Positions 34,925 through 44,591 of a stretch of 64,000 nt of DNA are shown piece by piece (position 1 is the stretch's first letter; each line of letters starts with the position of its first letter). The stretch comes from Mobilicoccus massiliensis (GTDB lineage: Bacteria > Actinomycetota > Actinomycetes > Actinomycetales > Dermatophilaceae): positions 204,432 to 268,431 of the forward strand of contig NZ_LN651328.1 in assembly GCF_000826525.2 (NCBI RefSeq), given 5' to 3'. The notes beneath the pieces were generated by a model. That model was given only the letters and a program-made list of their open reading frames with translations, ran no database searches and was not told where the DNA came from. Both the position numbers and the translations under genes were made by a program.

Positions 34925-37177
34925 TCAGTCGGCGCGCAGGACGGGGACCGGAGTCTCCTCTGCCGTGGCGGCGGCGCCGCGTTCGGCGACGGCGGCGAGC
35001 GCGGGACGCAGGTCGAGCCACCACTGGTGGAGGGGGCGGCGGTTCTCGACGTCGAGGTGCTCGAGCATCCGGTCGACCGGGGCATAGGTGACGACGCCGT
35101 CGACGAGACCGACGGAACGGGCCTGGGTGTCGCCGTCGGCAAGCTGGTCGGCGAGCCCGTCGATGGCGTGCTTGACGAGTCGCGTCGCGAGGATGCGATC
35201 GAACGGGGTCGGGGATCCGCCCTGCTGGATGTGGCCGAGCACGGCCTGGCGCACGTCGAACAGCTCGTGCCCCTCCTCCTCGAAGAGGCGGGCGAGGAAG
35301 TCGGTGGTGTAGAGGTCGTTGGCCCGTTCGTTGCGAATGGCCAGGTAGAGCCGCTTGCCGTCGAGGAACGCCTCCCGCATGGTGGCGACGTCGCGTTCGA
35401 GCCCGGCGAGGGTGATGCCCTCCTCGTGGAGGTAGACGCGTTCGGCGCCGGAGGCGATTCCCGACATGAGCGCGAGGTACCCGCATCGACGGCCCATGGT
35501 CTCGACGACGAAGCACCGGCGCGCCGCGCTCGCCGACATCTTGATCGCGTCGAGGGCGGTGACGGCGCTGTTGAGCGCCGTGTCGGCGCCGATCGAGAGT
35601 TCGGAGCTCGGCAGGTTGTTGTCGATACTCGCGGGCACGAGCATCATCGGCAGGTCGAAGGCGGGGAACCGCCCGCGTTCGGCGTTGAGGAGGTGCACGG
35701 CCAGGTAGGCGTTGTATCCGCCGATGACGAGCAGCGCGTCGAGTTCGAGTTTCTCGATCGACCGGCCGAGCGCGTAGAACTGGTCCTCGCTCGGGATGCG
35801 GCGTCGTGTGCCGAGTTCGGCCCCGCCCTCGTTCGTCCAGCCCTCGACGTCTCCCCACGTGAGGTCGCGGACGTTGCCCTCGAGCAGCCCCGGGAACCCG
35901 CCGTCGACGCCGACGATGTTCATGCCGCGGGTGAGCCCGAGGCGTTCGGCGGCTCGCGCGGCGGTGTTCATGCCGGGCGCGAGGCCGCCGGCGTGCAGGA
36001 CACCGATTCGCGGCATCGGTTCGACGGGCTCGGTCCGCGACGGTGGCCGTGACATGCGCTCGAAGACGTCGAGCATCTCGCCGAAGCTCGCCCCGCGGGC
36101 GAGAACGGCCGACTCGAAGTCGCCGATGTCGACGAATCTCGCGACCTCCCGGGTCTTCTCGACGGCCTCGACGAGGGGGATCTGGGCGATCCGGTTGTGT
36201 CGCACGCCGAGGATGTGCGGGACGCTCTCGGGGGTCGCGTCGAGCACTTCCTGCACCGCGGCGTAACCGAGGAGGGTGCTCATCCAACGGTCGTAGGCGC
36301 TCGGTGAGCCACCCCGCTGCACGTGGCCGAGGATCGTCACCCGGGTGTCCTCGCCGAGACGCTCGGCGAGAAGGTCTTTGACCTGCTCGGCGGTGATCGG
36401 GGTGCCGTGCCGGTCGTGGGCGCCCTCGGCGACGAGCACGATGCTGTCGCGACGCCCCGCGGCCCGGCCAGCCCGCAGCAACTCGCAGACCTCGTCCTCC
36501 CACCCGTCGGCGGGCGGGTCCTCGGGCACGAAGACGTAGTCGCAGCCGCCAGCGATCGCGGCCATGAGCGGGAGATAGCCGCAGTGTCGGCCCATGACCT
36601 CGACGACGAAGCTGCGTTGGTGGCTGGCGGCGGTGCTCGCGAGGGTGTCGATCGCGTCGACGATGCGGTGCAGGGCCGTGTCGGCGCCGATCGTCATGTC
36701 GCTGCCCACGAGGTCGTTGTCGATCGAGCCGACGAGCCCGGCGATCATGAGCACGGGATGGGCCGCGGCGGTCTCGGGGGAGATCTCACCGAGCTCGACG
36801 AGTTCGGTCACGAGCTGCGGCCAGTTGCGGCGGAACGCGTCCGTGCCGGTCAACGAGCCGTCGCCGCCGATGACGATGAGGCGGTCGATGCCGTGTTCGA
36901 GCAGGTGGCGCGCCGCGCGACGCTGCCCCTCCCATTCGCGGAAGTCCTTGCTGCGAGCGGTGCCGATGACCGTGCCGCCGCGGTGCAGGATGCTTCCCAC
37001 GTCGTCCCAACTCATCGGGGTGATACCCGCGCCGCCGTCGACCGCCCCCTGCCACCCTTCGTGGATGGCGTAGACCTCGGCCCCGAGGTGGATGCCGGTG
37101 CGCACCACGGCCCGCACGGCGGCGTTCATGCCCTGGGCGTCGCCACCGCTGGTGAGGACTCCGATCCGGGTGGTCAT
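34925..37177 (-). CDS. Double-domain (eukaryote-like) 6-phosphofructokinase
   Basis: 750 residues: two fused PFK domains, about 1-380 and 389-750, where most bacterial enzymes have one of about 320. The N-half keeps the catalytic set GGDGS (104-108) and SIDND (151-155); Gly in both key places indicates ATP, not pyrophosphate, as donor. In the C-half the same sites read GGYNA (486-490) and SIDNN (517-521), so it is probably a non-catalytic, allosteric half, as in fungal and animal PFKs. It phosphorylates fructose 6-phosphate in glycolysis. GAGGAG lies 8 bases before ATG 37177; a GTG three codons upstream lacks this spacing. Confidence 0.92.
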   Translation of the reverse strand: MTTRIGVLTSGGDAQGMNAAVRAVVRTGIHLGAEVYAIHEGWQGAVDGGAGITPMSWDDVGSILHRGGTVIGTARSKDFREWEGQRRAARHLLEHGIDRLIVIGGDGSLTGTDAFRRNWPQLVTELVELGEISPETAAAHPVLMIAGLVGSIDNDLVGSDMTIGADTALHRIVDAIDTLASTAASHQRSFVVEVMGRHCGYLPLMAAIAGGCDYVFVPEDPPADGWEDEVCELLRAGRAAGRRDSIVLVAEGAHDRHGTPITAEQVKDLLAERLGEDTRVTILGHVQRGGSPSAYDRWMSTLLGYAAVQEVLDATPESVPHILGVRHNRIAQIPLVEAVEKTREVARFVDIGDFESAVLARGASFGEMLDVFERMSRPPSRTEPVEPMPRIGVLHAGGLAPGMNTAARAAERLGLTRGMNIVGVDGGFPGLLEGNVRDLTWGDVEGWTNEGGAELGTRRRIPSEDQFYALGRSIEKLELDALLVIGGYNAYLAVHLLNAERGRFPAFDLPMMLVPASIDNNLPSSELSIGADTALNSAVTALDAIKMSASAARRCFVVETMGRRCGYLALMSGIASGAERVYLHEEGITLAGLERDVATMREAFLDGKRLYLAIRNERANDLYTTDFLARLFEEEGHELFDVRQAVLGHIQQGGSPTPFDRILATRLVKHAIDGLADQLADGDTQARSVGLVDGVVTYAPVDRMLEHLDVENRRPLHQWWLDLRPALAAVAERGAAATAEETPVPVLRAD

Positions 37178-37313
37178 CTCGCGCACTCCTCACGTCGCTG
37201 GACCGCGGGCCGTCGCCCGGCCACGTCATCCACTCGGCCTTCGCGGGCGCGACCTGACGACCTCGCCCGTGCCCGGCCGCAACAGGGCCGGATGCTGCCC
37301 ATCATGCCGGGCG

Positions 37314-38138
37314 TCAGCGGGCGGCCGGCCCGAGGCGGGGGTCGAGGGCATCACCGGAACCGTCGTGGCGGTCCTCGCCGGTCATCGGCGACCACAGGTC
37401 ACGGCGCACGAAGACCGCGCGCAGCACGTCGGGTCGGTCGGTGATGACCGCGTCGACGCCGAGATCGAGCAGTTGGTGCATGCTCTCGGCGTCGTCGACG
37501 GTCCACGTGACCACCCGTACCCCGAGGTCGTGAGCCATCTCGACGACGCGTTCGACGTGGATGCGCAGACGTCCGAGGCGCACGGGCACGTGCGCGAACG
37601 GGGCCGTGGCGATGTGGCGCGGCGGGCGGATGCCGGCGCGTGCGCACGCGATGAGCACGGTCAGGGAGCGCCAGCCGAGCGTCGTTGCGACTCCCGGCAC
37701 CTCCTCACGCACGTCGACGAGCCACCGGTCCCAGGCACCAGCGATGCAGAGCCGTTCGGCCACTCCGGGCCGTTTGAGGGTGGCGACGAGCGGCCCGATC
37801 GCGCGTTCGTCCTTGAGGTCGACCGAGAAGCACGTGTCGGGAAACGCCTCGAGGGCCTCGTCGAGGGTGGGAATCGTCTCGCGGCCAGACACCCGCACGC
37901 GTCGCAGCTCCGCCAGCGTGCGCGCCGCGAGCGGCCCGCGAGCGTCGGTCACTCGGTCGAGGGTGGCGTCGTGGAAGCAGACGAGGTGCCCGTCGGCGGT
38001 GAGCCGCAGATCGCTCTCGAGGTAACGAAAGCCGAGGTCGGTGGTGAGAGCGAAGGCGGCGAGGGTGTTCTCGGGGGCCAGCCCGCCACCTCCCCGGTGG
38101 GCGAGCGCGATGGGCCCGGATGCGTCGGCGTACCCCAT
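37314..38138 (-). CDS. Glycerophosphodiester phosphodiesterase
   Basis: 274 residues, GDPD TIM-barrel. HRGGGGLAPENT (residues about 14-25) provides the catalytic His, Arg and Glu/Asn; ESDLRLTADGHLVCFHD gives the metal-binding Glu/Asp and second catalytic His; TWTVDD and GVDAVITDRPD close the barrel. It hydrolyses glycerophosphodiesters to glycerol 3-phosphate and an alcohol. There is no signal peptide, so it is probably cytoplasmic. GACAGT lies 6 bases before the ATG, consistent with a leaderless start. Confidence 0.9.
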   Translation of the reverse strand: MGYADASGPIALAHRGGGGLAPENTLAAFALTTDLGFRYLESDLRLTADGHLVCFHDATLDRVTDARGPLAARTLAELRRVRVSGRETIPTLDEALEAFPDTCFSVDLKDERAIGPLVATLKRPGVAERLCIAGAWDRWLVDVREEVPGVATTLGWRSLTVLIACARAGIRPPRHIATAPFAHVPVRLGRLRIHVERVVEMAHDLGVRVVTWTVDDAESMHQLLDLGVDAVITDRPDVLRAVFVRRDLWSPMTGEDRHDGSGDALDPRLGPAAR

Positions 38139-38144
38139 GTCTCC

Positions 38145-38150
38145 ACTGTC
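38145..38150 (-). promoter_or_regulatory. Candidate -10 box (GACAGT), leaderless GDPD gene
   Basis: GACAGT on the minus strand, 6 bases before ATG 38138. The first base differs from the usual T, so support is modest. Confidence 0.35.
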
Positions 38151-38359
38151 GCCGACCGCTCGTCACGCCTTGAACACGTACGGGCCCGCAGCCGGGTAGT
38201 TCACCGACCTTTCACAGCCGCACCACTCCGCGCTCACACACGCGACTCGCGATCGCCACCCGGCGCGCCCCGTCGCACCAGGCCTCGCCGGTGCCCATTC
38301 GACTCGCTAAGGTCGGGGTTGACATGTTCGAGGGCGTTTGCCCGCACAGGAGGTTCCCG

Positions 38360-38944
38360 ATGTCCACAGCAGTGCCCCCCACCCCGGACCCGGCCGCGCC
38401 GCGGGCCTCCGACCCGACGATCGGGCGGTTGGTCGCGGACGCCACCGAGAACCTGTCCGGCATCATCCGTGACGAGATCGCGCTCGCCAAGGCCGAGATC
38501 TCCGTCGATGTCTCCCGGGGAGTCAAGGGCGGCGCGATGTTCGCGGTCGCCGGCGTGCTCGCCGTCTTCGGCCTCACATTCCTGTTGCACACGATCGCCC
38601 TCGGCCTTCACGCCCTCGGTCTGGCGCTGTGGCTCTCCTACCTCATCGTCACCGTCGTGCTCTTCGTCATCGCGGGCATCCTCGCGCTCGTCGGCAAGGG
38701 CGTCCTCAGCAAGATCAAGGGCAAGCCAGAGCGCACGATCGACTCGGCGCAGCGCTCCATCGACACGATCAAGCGCAGCGCGACCGGAGACACCACGCGC
38801 ACGACCCGCGTCGCCGACCCCATCGCCCACGGCGCCACCGACCGTCCGGGCCTGAGCGGTCCGGCTCCCACGCCCGGCAACATCGCCGCGGCGGGCACGG
38901 TGAGCACCGGCGGATCCGGGTCGACCGAGGTCACCGAGCGCTGA
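38360..38944 (+). CDS. Phage-holin superfamily III (DUF1469-like) membrane protein
   Basis: 194 residues. An amphipathic region (IGRLVADATENLSGIIRDEIALAKAEI, split about residues 22-48) leads to two membrane helices (about 58-82 and 88-110), then a disordered Thr/Gly/Pro-rich tail of about 75 residues. The family is widespread in actinobacterial chromosomes and is not by itself a sign of prophage. Function unknown. AGGAGG lies 6 bases before the ATG, and a terminator hairpin follows. Confidence 0.8.
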   Translation: MSTAVPPTPDPAAPRASDPTIGRLVADATENLSGIIRDEIALAKAEISVDVSRGVKGGAMFAVAGVLAVFGLTFLLHTIALGLHALGLALWLSYLIVTVVLFVIAGILALVGKGVLSKIKGKPERTIDSAQRSIDTIKRSATGDTTRTTRVADPIAHGATDRPGLSGPAPTPGNIAAAGTVSTGGSGSTEVTER

Positions 38945-38960
38945 CCCCGCACCCGCACGA

Positions 38961-38992
38961 GAACGGCGCGTCCCTTTCGGGGCGCGCCGTTC
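38961..38992. terminator. Terminator hairpin between convergent genes
   Basis: GAACGGCGCG pairs with CGCGCCGTTC; the loop TCCCTTTCGGGG can pair further. It serves the holin-like gene and possibly marP from the other side. Confidence 0.75.
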
Positions 38993-39047
38993 GTCATGTC
39001 GTGGCTCGTGTCGGGTCTCGTTCCGGCCCAGGTCTAATCACGAGCGG

Positions 39048-40259
39048 TCAGGCGGCGGTGCAGCCGCCGACCGGAACCTGATGCCCGGCACGTGCCGTGG
39101 CGAGGACGGGGGCGACCTCCTCGAGCCGCAGCGCGTACGCCGTGTCGGCCTCGTCCTGCGAGCGCGCGAACACCACGCCGGCGACCTCCCCGGTGGTCGT
39201 GAGCAGGGGCCCGCCGGAGTTGCCGGGGTGGATGTCGGCGCGCAGGCCGTAGATCTGCCGGCTCACGGAGGCATCGTCGTAGATGTCGCGACCGCGCGCG
39301 GTGATGAGCGCACCGACCCGCGCCGCGGAGACGGTGTAGGGCCCGCCGAGCGGGTAGCCGGCCACCGCCGCGTCGGCGCCCCGGCGCAGGGGTGAGGACG
39401 CCAGCGGGATCGGCGAGAGATCCCCAGTCTCGGCGGAGAGCACCGCGAGGTCGCGCCCCGCGTCGAACGCGACGACCCGGGCGGTGCTTCGCAACCGGTC
39501 CTTGGTGATGCTCACGTGTTCGGCGCCGCTGACCACGTGGGCGTTGGTCACGATCAGCCCGGGTGCGACGACGAAGCCGCTGCCCTCCTGCATGCGTCCG
39601 CAGGCGGGTGCGGTCACGTCGATGCGCACCACCGAGCGACCGGCCCGGGCCACCGCCGTGTGGTCGGCGACGGCGGGGTCGACGGCCTCGGCCGGCAACG
39701 CGGGTTCTGCGCCGCCGTGTTCGAAGACCCGGGGGAATTCGTACCGGGCGAACAAGGCCGTGACCTGGTGCAGAGCCTCGTTGCGGTCGACCGGGGCGAC
39801 GTCGTCGATCGCCCGCAGCACCCGTGAGCCGTCGATCGTGCGCGACACGTCTCCGGGCAGGGCGACTCGCAACGCACCGGCACCGAGCCACACCGTGGCG
39901 GCCGCGAGCACGAGCGAGACGACTCCGCCGAGCAGCCGGTCGATCGGGCCGATGACGGCACCTCGCCGCGGCAGCCGCCGCGCCAGGCCCGAAAGGATCG
40001 CCTGGCCGACGAGGGCGGCGAAGACGACGACGGCGGCCAGCGCCGCGAGCAGCAGTGGCCCGTCGAGGCGGTCCGGCAGGCGCGCGACGAGGTCGGGGGC
40101 GAACCGCAGACCGAGCAGGCCACCGAGCGCGAAGCCGACGACCGCGCCCGCGATCTGCACGAACCCGCGCGTGAGGCCGGCCGCGACGTACGCGAGCAGG
40201 ACGGCGGCGAGGAACACGTCGAGCGCGAGCACGCTCACCCCCGCGTCGGTCATCGTCAT
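39048..40259 (-). CDS. marP: Membrane-bound periplasmic serine protease MarP
   Basis: 403 residues. The N-terminal CvpA-like part has about four membrane helices (7-30, 34-52, 68-91, 108-131). The trypsin-like domain has His241 (TNAHVV), Asp270 (AGRDLAVL) and Ser348 (HPGNSGGP). Cys220 and Cys400 are placed like the disulfide that stabilises mycobacterial MarP. MarP is needed for acid and oxidative stress resistance in M. tuberculosis (Rv3671c), acting on peptidoglycan hydrolases (family knowledge). ATG 40259 is chosen; AGGA lies 9 bases upstream. Confidence 0.93.
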   Translation of the reverse strand: MTMTDAGVSVLALDVFLAAVLLAYVAAGLTRGFVQIAGAVVGFALGGLLGLRFAPDLVARLPDRLDGPLLLAALAAVVVFAALVGQAILSGLARRLPRRGAVIGPIDRLLGGVVSLVLAAATVWLGAGALRVALPGDVSRTIDGSRVLRAIDDVAPVDRNEALHQVTALFARYEFPRVFEHGGAEPALPAEAVDPAVADHTAVARAGRSVVRIDVTAPACGRMQEGSGFVVAPGLIVTNAHVVSGAEHVSITKDRLRSTARVVAFDAGRDLAVLSAETGDLSPIPLASSPLRRGADAAVAGYPLGGPYTVSAARVGALITARGRDIYDDASVSRQIYGLRADIHPGNSGGPLLTTTGEVAGVVFARSQDEADTAYALRLEEVAPVLATARAGHQVPVGGCTAA

Positions 40260-40375
40260 CCCCGCTCGTCCTGTCGGTCCTCGACCGATCAACGTTCCGC
40301 TGCTCGTGCCGGTTCCGCCTCGCGCGGAGGCAGGTGCGGACGGTGCCGTCGATGCGGTCGACCCGTCTCAGCCGC

Positions 40376-41122
40376 TCATCGCCCCGGACGGTCGTGGCCC
40401 TGCCCGCCCTCGTCCGCCTCCTCGGCGACGATCGCGGCGGGATCGCGGGGAGGTTCGCTCGTCATCGGCGCTCGCCCGGCGCTGACCCGGTCGGGCAGCA
40501 CCCGGGTGACGGCGGGATCCCAGGGCCGTTCGAGCCCGGCGAGGACGAGCAACCGGTCGAGCAGGGCCGCGGTGAACCCCCAGACGAACAGACCCTCGAT
40601 CTCGAAACCCACACCCGTGTACCCGACGGGGTGGGTCACGGTGAAGCGGTTGGCGGGGTCGGCGAGCTCGGCCACGGAGGCGAGCACGACCCGCTCGACC
40701 TCGGCCGGGGAGTTGACCCGCACCGCTGCGGGGCGCTGCCACCAGCCGAGCACCGGGGTCACCGCCGAGTTCGAGACCGGCACGTGAACGGCCGGGAACG
40801 TCGTCACGATGTCGACCCCGGCGGCATCGAGAGCGACCTCTTCTCCCGCCTCGCGCAGCGCCGCCGCGACCGGGCCACCGTCGGCCGGATCGACGCGGCC
40901 ACCGGGAAACGCGACCTGACCGGCGTGCGAGCGCAGCCCGGCCGCCCGCTCGGTGAGGACGACGATCTGGTCTCCCGCGCGCTCGCGGTTCGGTCCGACG
41001 AGCATGAGCACCGCGCTCGCACGGTCACCGCGCCCCGCCGGTCGGTGGCGGTCGAAGAATCCCGCGGGCGCGCGCTCGGACTCCGCGGCCACTCGGTCGA
41101 GCCACGGCGGGCGGGCGATCAC
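40376..41122 (-). CDS. Nudix hydrolase, coenzyme A pyrophosphatase type
   Basis: 248 residues. The CoA-specific signature [14 protein letters not shown] is followed by the Nudix box with [15 protein letters not shown] and ALREAGEEV, matching G-x5-(D/E)-x7-REUxEExGU. Such enzymes cleave CoA and its thioesters to 4-phosphopantetheine and 3',5'-ADP. GTG 41122 overlaps the nth stop (GTGA). The long open frame upstream of this start is a shadow across nth and crp. Rv3672c is the recalled counterpart. Confidence 0.9.
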   Translation of the reverse strand: MIARPPWLDRVAAESERAPAGFFDRHRPAGRGDRASAVLMLVGPNRERAGDQIVVLTERAAGLRSHAGQVAFPGGRVDPADGGPVAAALREAGEEVALDAAGVDIVTTFPAVHVPVSNSAVTPVLGWWQRPAAVRVNSPAEVERVVLASVAELADPANRFTVTHPVGYTGVGFEIEGLFVWGFTAALLDRLLVLAGLERPWDPAVTRVLPDRVSAGRAPMTSEPPRDPAAIVAEEADEGGQGHDRPGR

Positions 41123-41904
41123 GACGACGCCCGATCGTCGGCAGGCAGGTCCTTGACGAGCTTCTCCGCCGTCTGGGGGTCGGTGACGCCGATGCCGTAC
41201 GACGGGCACCAGCGCGCGACGGGGCACGCACCGCAGGCCGGGCGACGGGAGTGACACGTGCGCCGGCCGTGAAAGATCAGCACGTGGGAGAGCATCGTCC
41301 ACTCCCTCTTCGGGATGAGGGCGCCCACGGCGTGCTCGACGCGCACGGGATCCTCCTCGTCGGTCCACCCCATCCGCCGCGCGACGCGCCCGAAGTGGGT
41401 GTCGACGGTGATGCCCGGAACACCGAAGGCGTTGCCGAGCACGACGTTGGCCGTCTTGCGTCCCACCCCCGGCAGGGCGACGAGTTCGGTCAACGAGTCG
41501 GGGACCTCGCCGCCGTGCCGCTCGACGAGCGCGGCACCGATCCCGATGAGCGAGGTCGCCTTGGCACGAAAGAACCCGGTCGGCCGGATGATCGTCTCCA
41601 GCTCCTCCCGGTCGGCGCCGGCGTAGGCGGCCGCGTCCGGATACCGCGTGAACAGACGCGGGGTCACCTTGTTCACCCCGACGTCGGTCGACTGCGCCGA
41701 GAGCACCGTCGCGACGAGCAACTCGAGCGGAGAGGTGAAGTCGAGCTCGCAATGGGCGTCCGGATAACGTTTGTGCAGAACCCGGTACATGCGTCGCGCA
41801 CGTCGCTTGAGCGCGAGCGGCGTCTCGGTACGCGCTCGCACCGCGGTGGATCCTGACCGCACATGCGGTGCGGTCTCGTCCGGAATGATCGGGCCGGTGC
41901 TCAC
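41119..41904 (-). CDS. nth: Endonuclease III
   Basis: 261 residues. Helix-hairpin-helix [13 protein letters not shown] with catalytic Lys150; catalytic Asp168 in TVDTHFGRV; a 4Fe-4S loop [17 protein letters not shown] (C-x6-C-x2-C-x5-C). It removes oxidised pyrimidines and nicks the abasic site. The first 28 residues are a basic extension. TACGCT lies 6 bases before GTG 41904, so the transcript is probably leaderless. Divergent from crp with a 65-base gap and coupled to the CoA Nudix gene. Confidence 0.95.
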   Translation of the reverse strand: MSTGPIIPDETAPHVRSGSTAVRARTETPLALKRRARRMYRVLHKRYPDAHCELDFTSPLELLVATVLSAQSTDVGVNKVTPRLFTRYPDAAAYAGADREELETIIRPTGFFRAKATSLIGIGAALVERHGGEVPDSLTELVALPGVGRKTANVVLGNAFGVPGITVDTHFGRVARRMGWTDEEDPVRVEHAVGALIPKREWTMLSHVLIFHGRRTCHSRRPACGACPVARWCPSYGIGVTDPQTAEKLVKDLPADDRASS

Positions 41905-41910
41905 GCACCC

Positions 41911-41916
41911 AGCGTA
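41911..41916 (-). promoter_or_regulatory. Candidate -10 box (TACGCT), leaderless nth
   Basis: TACGCT on the minus strand followed by 6 bases and GTG 41904. Confidence 0.5.
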
Positions 41917-41969
41917 GGACCGGGCCTCGACGCGAGATCGCGCCTAGTGACCTCTGGCACACTGGACCC

Positions 41970-42647
41970 GTGGAGAACGACGTCGTACGCAAAGCCCCCC
42001 TGTTCGCGGCCCTGGACGATGCCGACGTGTCGGCGCTGCAGGCCACGATGTCCACGAGCCGTCTAGGCCGTGGCGAGGTCCTCTTTCGGGAGGGCGAGCA
42101 GGGAGACCGTCTGTACGTCATCCAGTCCGGCAAGGTGAAGCTGGGCCGCTCGAGCGCCGACGGCCGTGAGAACCTCGTCGCGATCCTCGGCCCGGGCGAG
42201 ATGTTCGGCGAGCTCTCGGTGTTCGACCCCGGCCCGCGCAACGCAACCGCCACGGCGGTCGCCGAGACCCACCTCATCGGTCTGGGCAACGAGGCCCTGC
42301 AGCAGTTCCTCCTCGCGCGCCCGCCCGTGGCGCAGAGCCTGCTCGCGGCGTTGGCGCGGCGTCTGCGTCGCACCAACGACTCCCTCGCCGACCTCGTCTT
42401 CACCGACGTGCCCGGCCGCGTGGCCAAGGCGCTGCTCGATCTCTCCGAGCGCTTCGGCCGTCCCGTCGACGAGGGTGTGCTCGTCGCCCACGACCTCACG
42501 CAGGAGGAACTCGCCCAACTCGTCGGCGCCTCCCGCGAGACCGTCAACAAGGCTCTCGCCGACTTCGCCACCCGCGGCTGGCTGCGCCTCGAGGCGCGCG
42601 CCGTCGTGCTGCTCGACGTCGACCGCCTGCGCCGCCGCAGCCGCTGA
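41970..42647 (+). CDS. crp: Crp/Fnr family transcription regulator (Crp/GlxR-like)
   Basis: 225 residues. The cyclic nucleotide-binding domain spans about 10-120, with FGELSVFDPGPRNATATA carrying the cAMP-contacting Glu and Arg. The dimer helix follows, then a winged helix-turn-helix (LTQEELAQLVGASRETVNKAL, about 176-196) with the Arg-Glu-Thr recognition residues of CRP. It is the global cAMP regulator in actinobacteria (Rv3676, GlxR). The GTG start has CACACT 6 bases upstream, a weaker leaderless-type box. I found no clear TGTGA-N6-TCACA site in front of it. Confidence 0.95.
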   Translation: MENDVVRKAPLFAALDDADVSALQATMSTSRLGRGEVLFREGEQGDRLYVIQSGKVKLGRSSADGRENLVAILGPGEMFGELSVFDPGPRNATATAVAETHLIGLGNEALQQFLLARPPVAQSLLAALARRLRRTNDSLADLVFTDVPGRVAKALLDLSERFGRPVDEGVLVAHDLTQEELAQLVGASRETVNKALADFATRGWLRLEARAVVLLDVDRLRRRSR

Positions 42648-42694
42648 CGTTCGCGCCGGCCGGTCCTCACGCGACGCCGGCGCATGGCCCGGGT

Positions 42695-43507
42695 TCAGGA
42701 CCTCTCGGTACCACGCAGGTGGTGCAACTGCGCCTCGACGCTGCGGGAGGCCGCCGGCCACAACTCTCGCGGCACGTCGGCGTAGACCACCTCGAGCACC
42801 GACTGCACGTCGGTGGCTCCGCCTTCGACGGCCTGACGTACCTGGTCGAGGCGTTCCCGCCGATGATCGAGGTAGAAGTGCACCGAGGCGTCGGCGTCGG
42901 GCAGGTACGCGCCGTGCCCGGGCAGGAAGCGTCGCACCCGCCCGCTGCCCGTGAGCCCGGCGAGCCGGTCGAGGGAGGCGAGATAGTCGTCGAGCCTGCC
43001 GTCGGGCCAGGCGACCATCGTCGTCCCCCATCCGAGCACCGTGTCGCCGGTGAGCAGGGCGTCGTCGGCACCCACGTAGAAGCACACCGAGTCGCGCGTG
43101 TGCCCCGGGGTGGCGAGGACACCGATCTCGAGGTCGCCGGCGACGATCACATCGCCGTCCGTGAGGTCGTCGGCACCGGGCCCCTCGGCCCGCACCCGGC
43201 TGCGGACGCGCTCGGCGAACACTCCGGCACCCTCGGAGTGGTCGGGATGCCGGTGGGTCAGCAGCACGGCCTCGACCCGCCGACCGTCGACGACCTCCTC
43301 GATCGCGGCGAGGTGGCCCTCGTCGGGCGGCCCGGGGTCGACGACGACGCACGACGATGCGCCCGCGTCACCGATGACCCAGGTGTTCGTGCCCTCCAGC
43401 GTCATCGGCGAGGGGTTGGGAGCGAGCACGGCGCGAACGTGTGCCGAGCCCTCTCCTCCGGTCCAGGTGCCCGGCTCGACCGGTGGGGTGGGAGGGGTCG
43501 CACTCAT
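42695..43507 (-). CDS. MBL-fold metallo-hydrolase (LACTB2-like)
   Basis: 270 residues. Metal-binding motif THRHPDHSEGAG (HxHxDH variant with His, His and Asp), further ligands in ATPGHTRDS, LLTGDTVLG and FLPGHGAYL. The C-terminal region (VRQAVEGGATDVQSVLEVVY) is the small helical domain of LACTB2-type endoribonucleases and hydrolases. Substrate not known. Its ATG overlaps the stop of the Nudix gene (ATGA). Rv3677c is the recalled syntenic protein. Confidence 0.88.
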   Translation of the reverse strand: MSATPPTPPVEPGTWTGGEGSAHVRAVLAPNPSPMTLEGTNTWVIGDAGASSCVVVDPGPPDEGHLAAIEEVVDGRRVEAVLLTHRHPDHSEGAGVFAERVRSRVRAEGPGADDLTDGDVIVAGDLEIGVLATPGHTRDSVCFYVGADDALLTGDTVLGWGTTMVAWPDGRLDDYLASLDRLAGLTGSGRVRRFLPGHGAYLPDADASVHFYLDHRRERLDQVRQAVEGGATDVQSVLEVVYADVPRELWPAASRSVEAQLHHLRGTERS

Positions 43508-44490
43508 GGATGATCTCCTGACGGGCTCGGGCCTCCGCGGTGGGCCGGCAACTCCACGCGCAGCCGCGAACGGCCCGCGTCGTCGCTCTCGAGCACCGGC
43601 ATGACGCGCAGCATCGGCGGCGCCGAGCCGAGGAACTCCCGCGCGTCCCGCGCCGCCGCGACCTGTTCCAGACAGACGACGGTGGGCGGCAGCAGCTGCG
43701 CGCGACCGGCCTCGAACTCGGCGAGCAACGTCCTCGGACGCACCCAGTCGGCGGCGGCGGCCTCGGTGGTGCGGTCGTCGGGCGTCTGTCCTTCGGGCAG
43801 ACGCGCCGCGAAGAACCTCGTGTCGTAGCGGCGGCGTTCGAACTCCGGCGTGACCCAGTGCGCCCAGGGTCGCAACAGGTCGGTGCGCAGCACGAACTCA
43901 CGCCGGATGAGCAGCTCGGCGAACGACTGCTCGCGAGACAGCAACCGGTCACGCTCGGCGTGCCACTGCTCGCTCGACACGTCGCCGACGAGCGTCTCGG
44001 CGTCGGGCCCGGCCAGCAGCACCCCGCATTCCTCGAACACCTCGCGGGCGGCCGCGACGACGAGCTCACGCGCCTCGGCCTCGTCGGACGTGCCGAGCCA
44101 GGCCGCCCACTGTCGCGGCGACGGGCCCGCCCATGGGAGGTGGTCGTCGGCGTCGCGCGCGTCGACTCCCCCACCGGGAAACACCATGCGGTTGGGCGCG
44201 AACGCCATCGACGAGCGGCGCCGAAGCATGAAGACCTCGACCTCACCCGAGGCCCCGGTCTCGGTCCCGGCCTCTGCCTGCGAAGCGTGCCCCGTCGATG
44301 CCGCGCCCCGGGCGCCGGCCGCATCTCGCACGACCATGACCGTCGCGGCCGGTCGAGCAGACACCACCTCGTGCCCTCGCTCCTTCTCCCCGCCGTCACC
44401 GTCACCGTCACCGGCGAGCGTCACCAGGTCCACGGGCACGTCGAAGTGGCGGACCCGCACCGGGATCCGTGGGGACTCGGGCGCGCTCAC
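43504..44490 (-). CDS. Nudix hydrolase family protein (NUDT19-like)
   Basis: 328 residues. The Nudix box is split: VFPGGGVDARDADD is followed about 35 residues later by AAREVFEECGVLLA, a long insertion typical of NUDT19/RP2p-type proteins, which act on CoA derivatives. A Gly/Ala/Glu-rich linker lies at about 30-80. C-terminal segment RRYDTRFFAARLPEGQ is typical of the group. GTG start; gene is coupled to the MBL gene by ATGA. Substrate assignment is by family only. Confidence 0.82.
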   Translation of the reverse strand: MSAPESPRIPVRVRHFDVPVDLVTLAGDGDGDGGEKERGHEVVSARPAATVMVVRDAAGARGAASTGHASQAEAGTETGASGEVEVFMLRRRSSMAFAPNRMVFPGGGVDARDADDHLPWAGPSPRQWAAWLGTSDEAEARELVVAAAREVFEECGVLLAGPDAETLVGDVSSEQWHAERDRLLSREQSFAELLIRREFVLRTDLLRPWAHWVTPEFERRRYDTRFFAARLPEGQTPDDRTTEAAAADWVRPRTLLAEFEAGRAQLLPPTVVCLEQVAAARDAREFLGSAPPMLRVMPVLESDDAGRSRLRVELPAHRGGPSPSGDHP

Positions 44491-44591
44491 GTCACGCTCA
44501 CCTCTCCTCGCAATGCCTCAGCACGCTGTGTCTGACAACGCCTCACGAACGCCCTCGGGCACTCGGCGCACACCGCAACGTCGCGGGTCGG

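Noticed and set aside
38360..38944. Prophage remnant suggested by the holin-fold protein
   Set aside because: No other phage gene nearby; the family is a common chromosomal membrane protein in actinobacteria.
40376..42685. 769-codon minus-strand open frame read as one protein
   Set aside because: Only the last 248 codons are Nudix-like; the rest lies opposite or out of frame with crp and nth.
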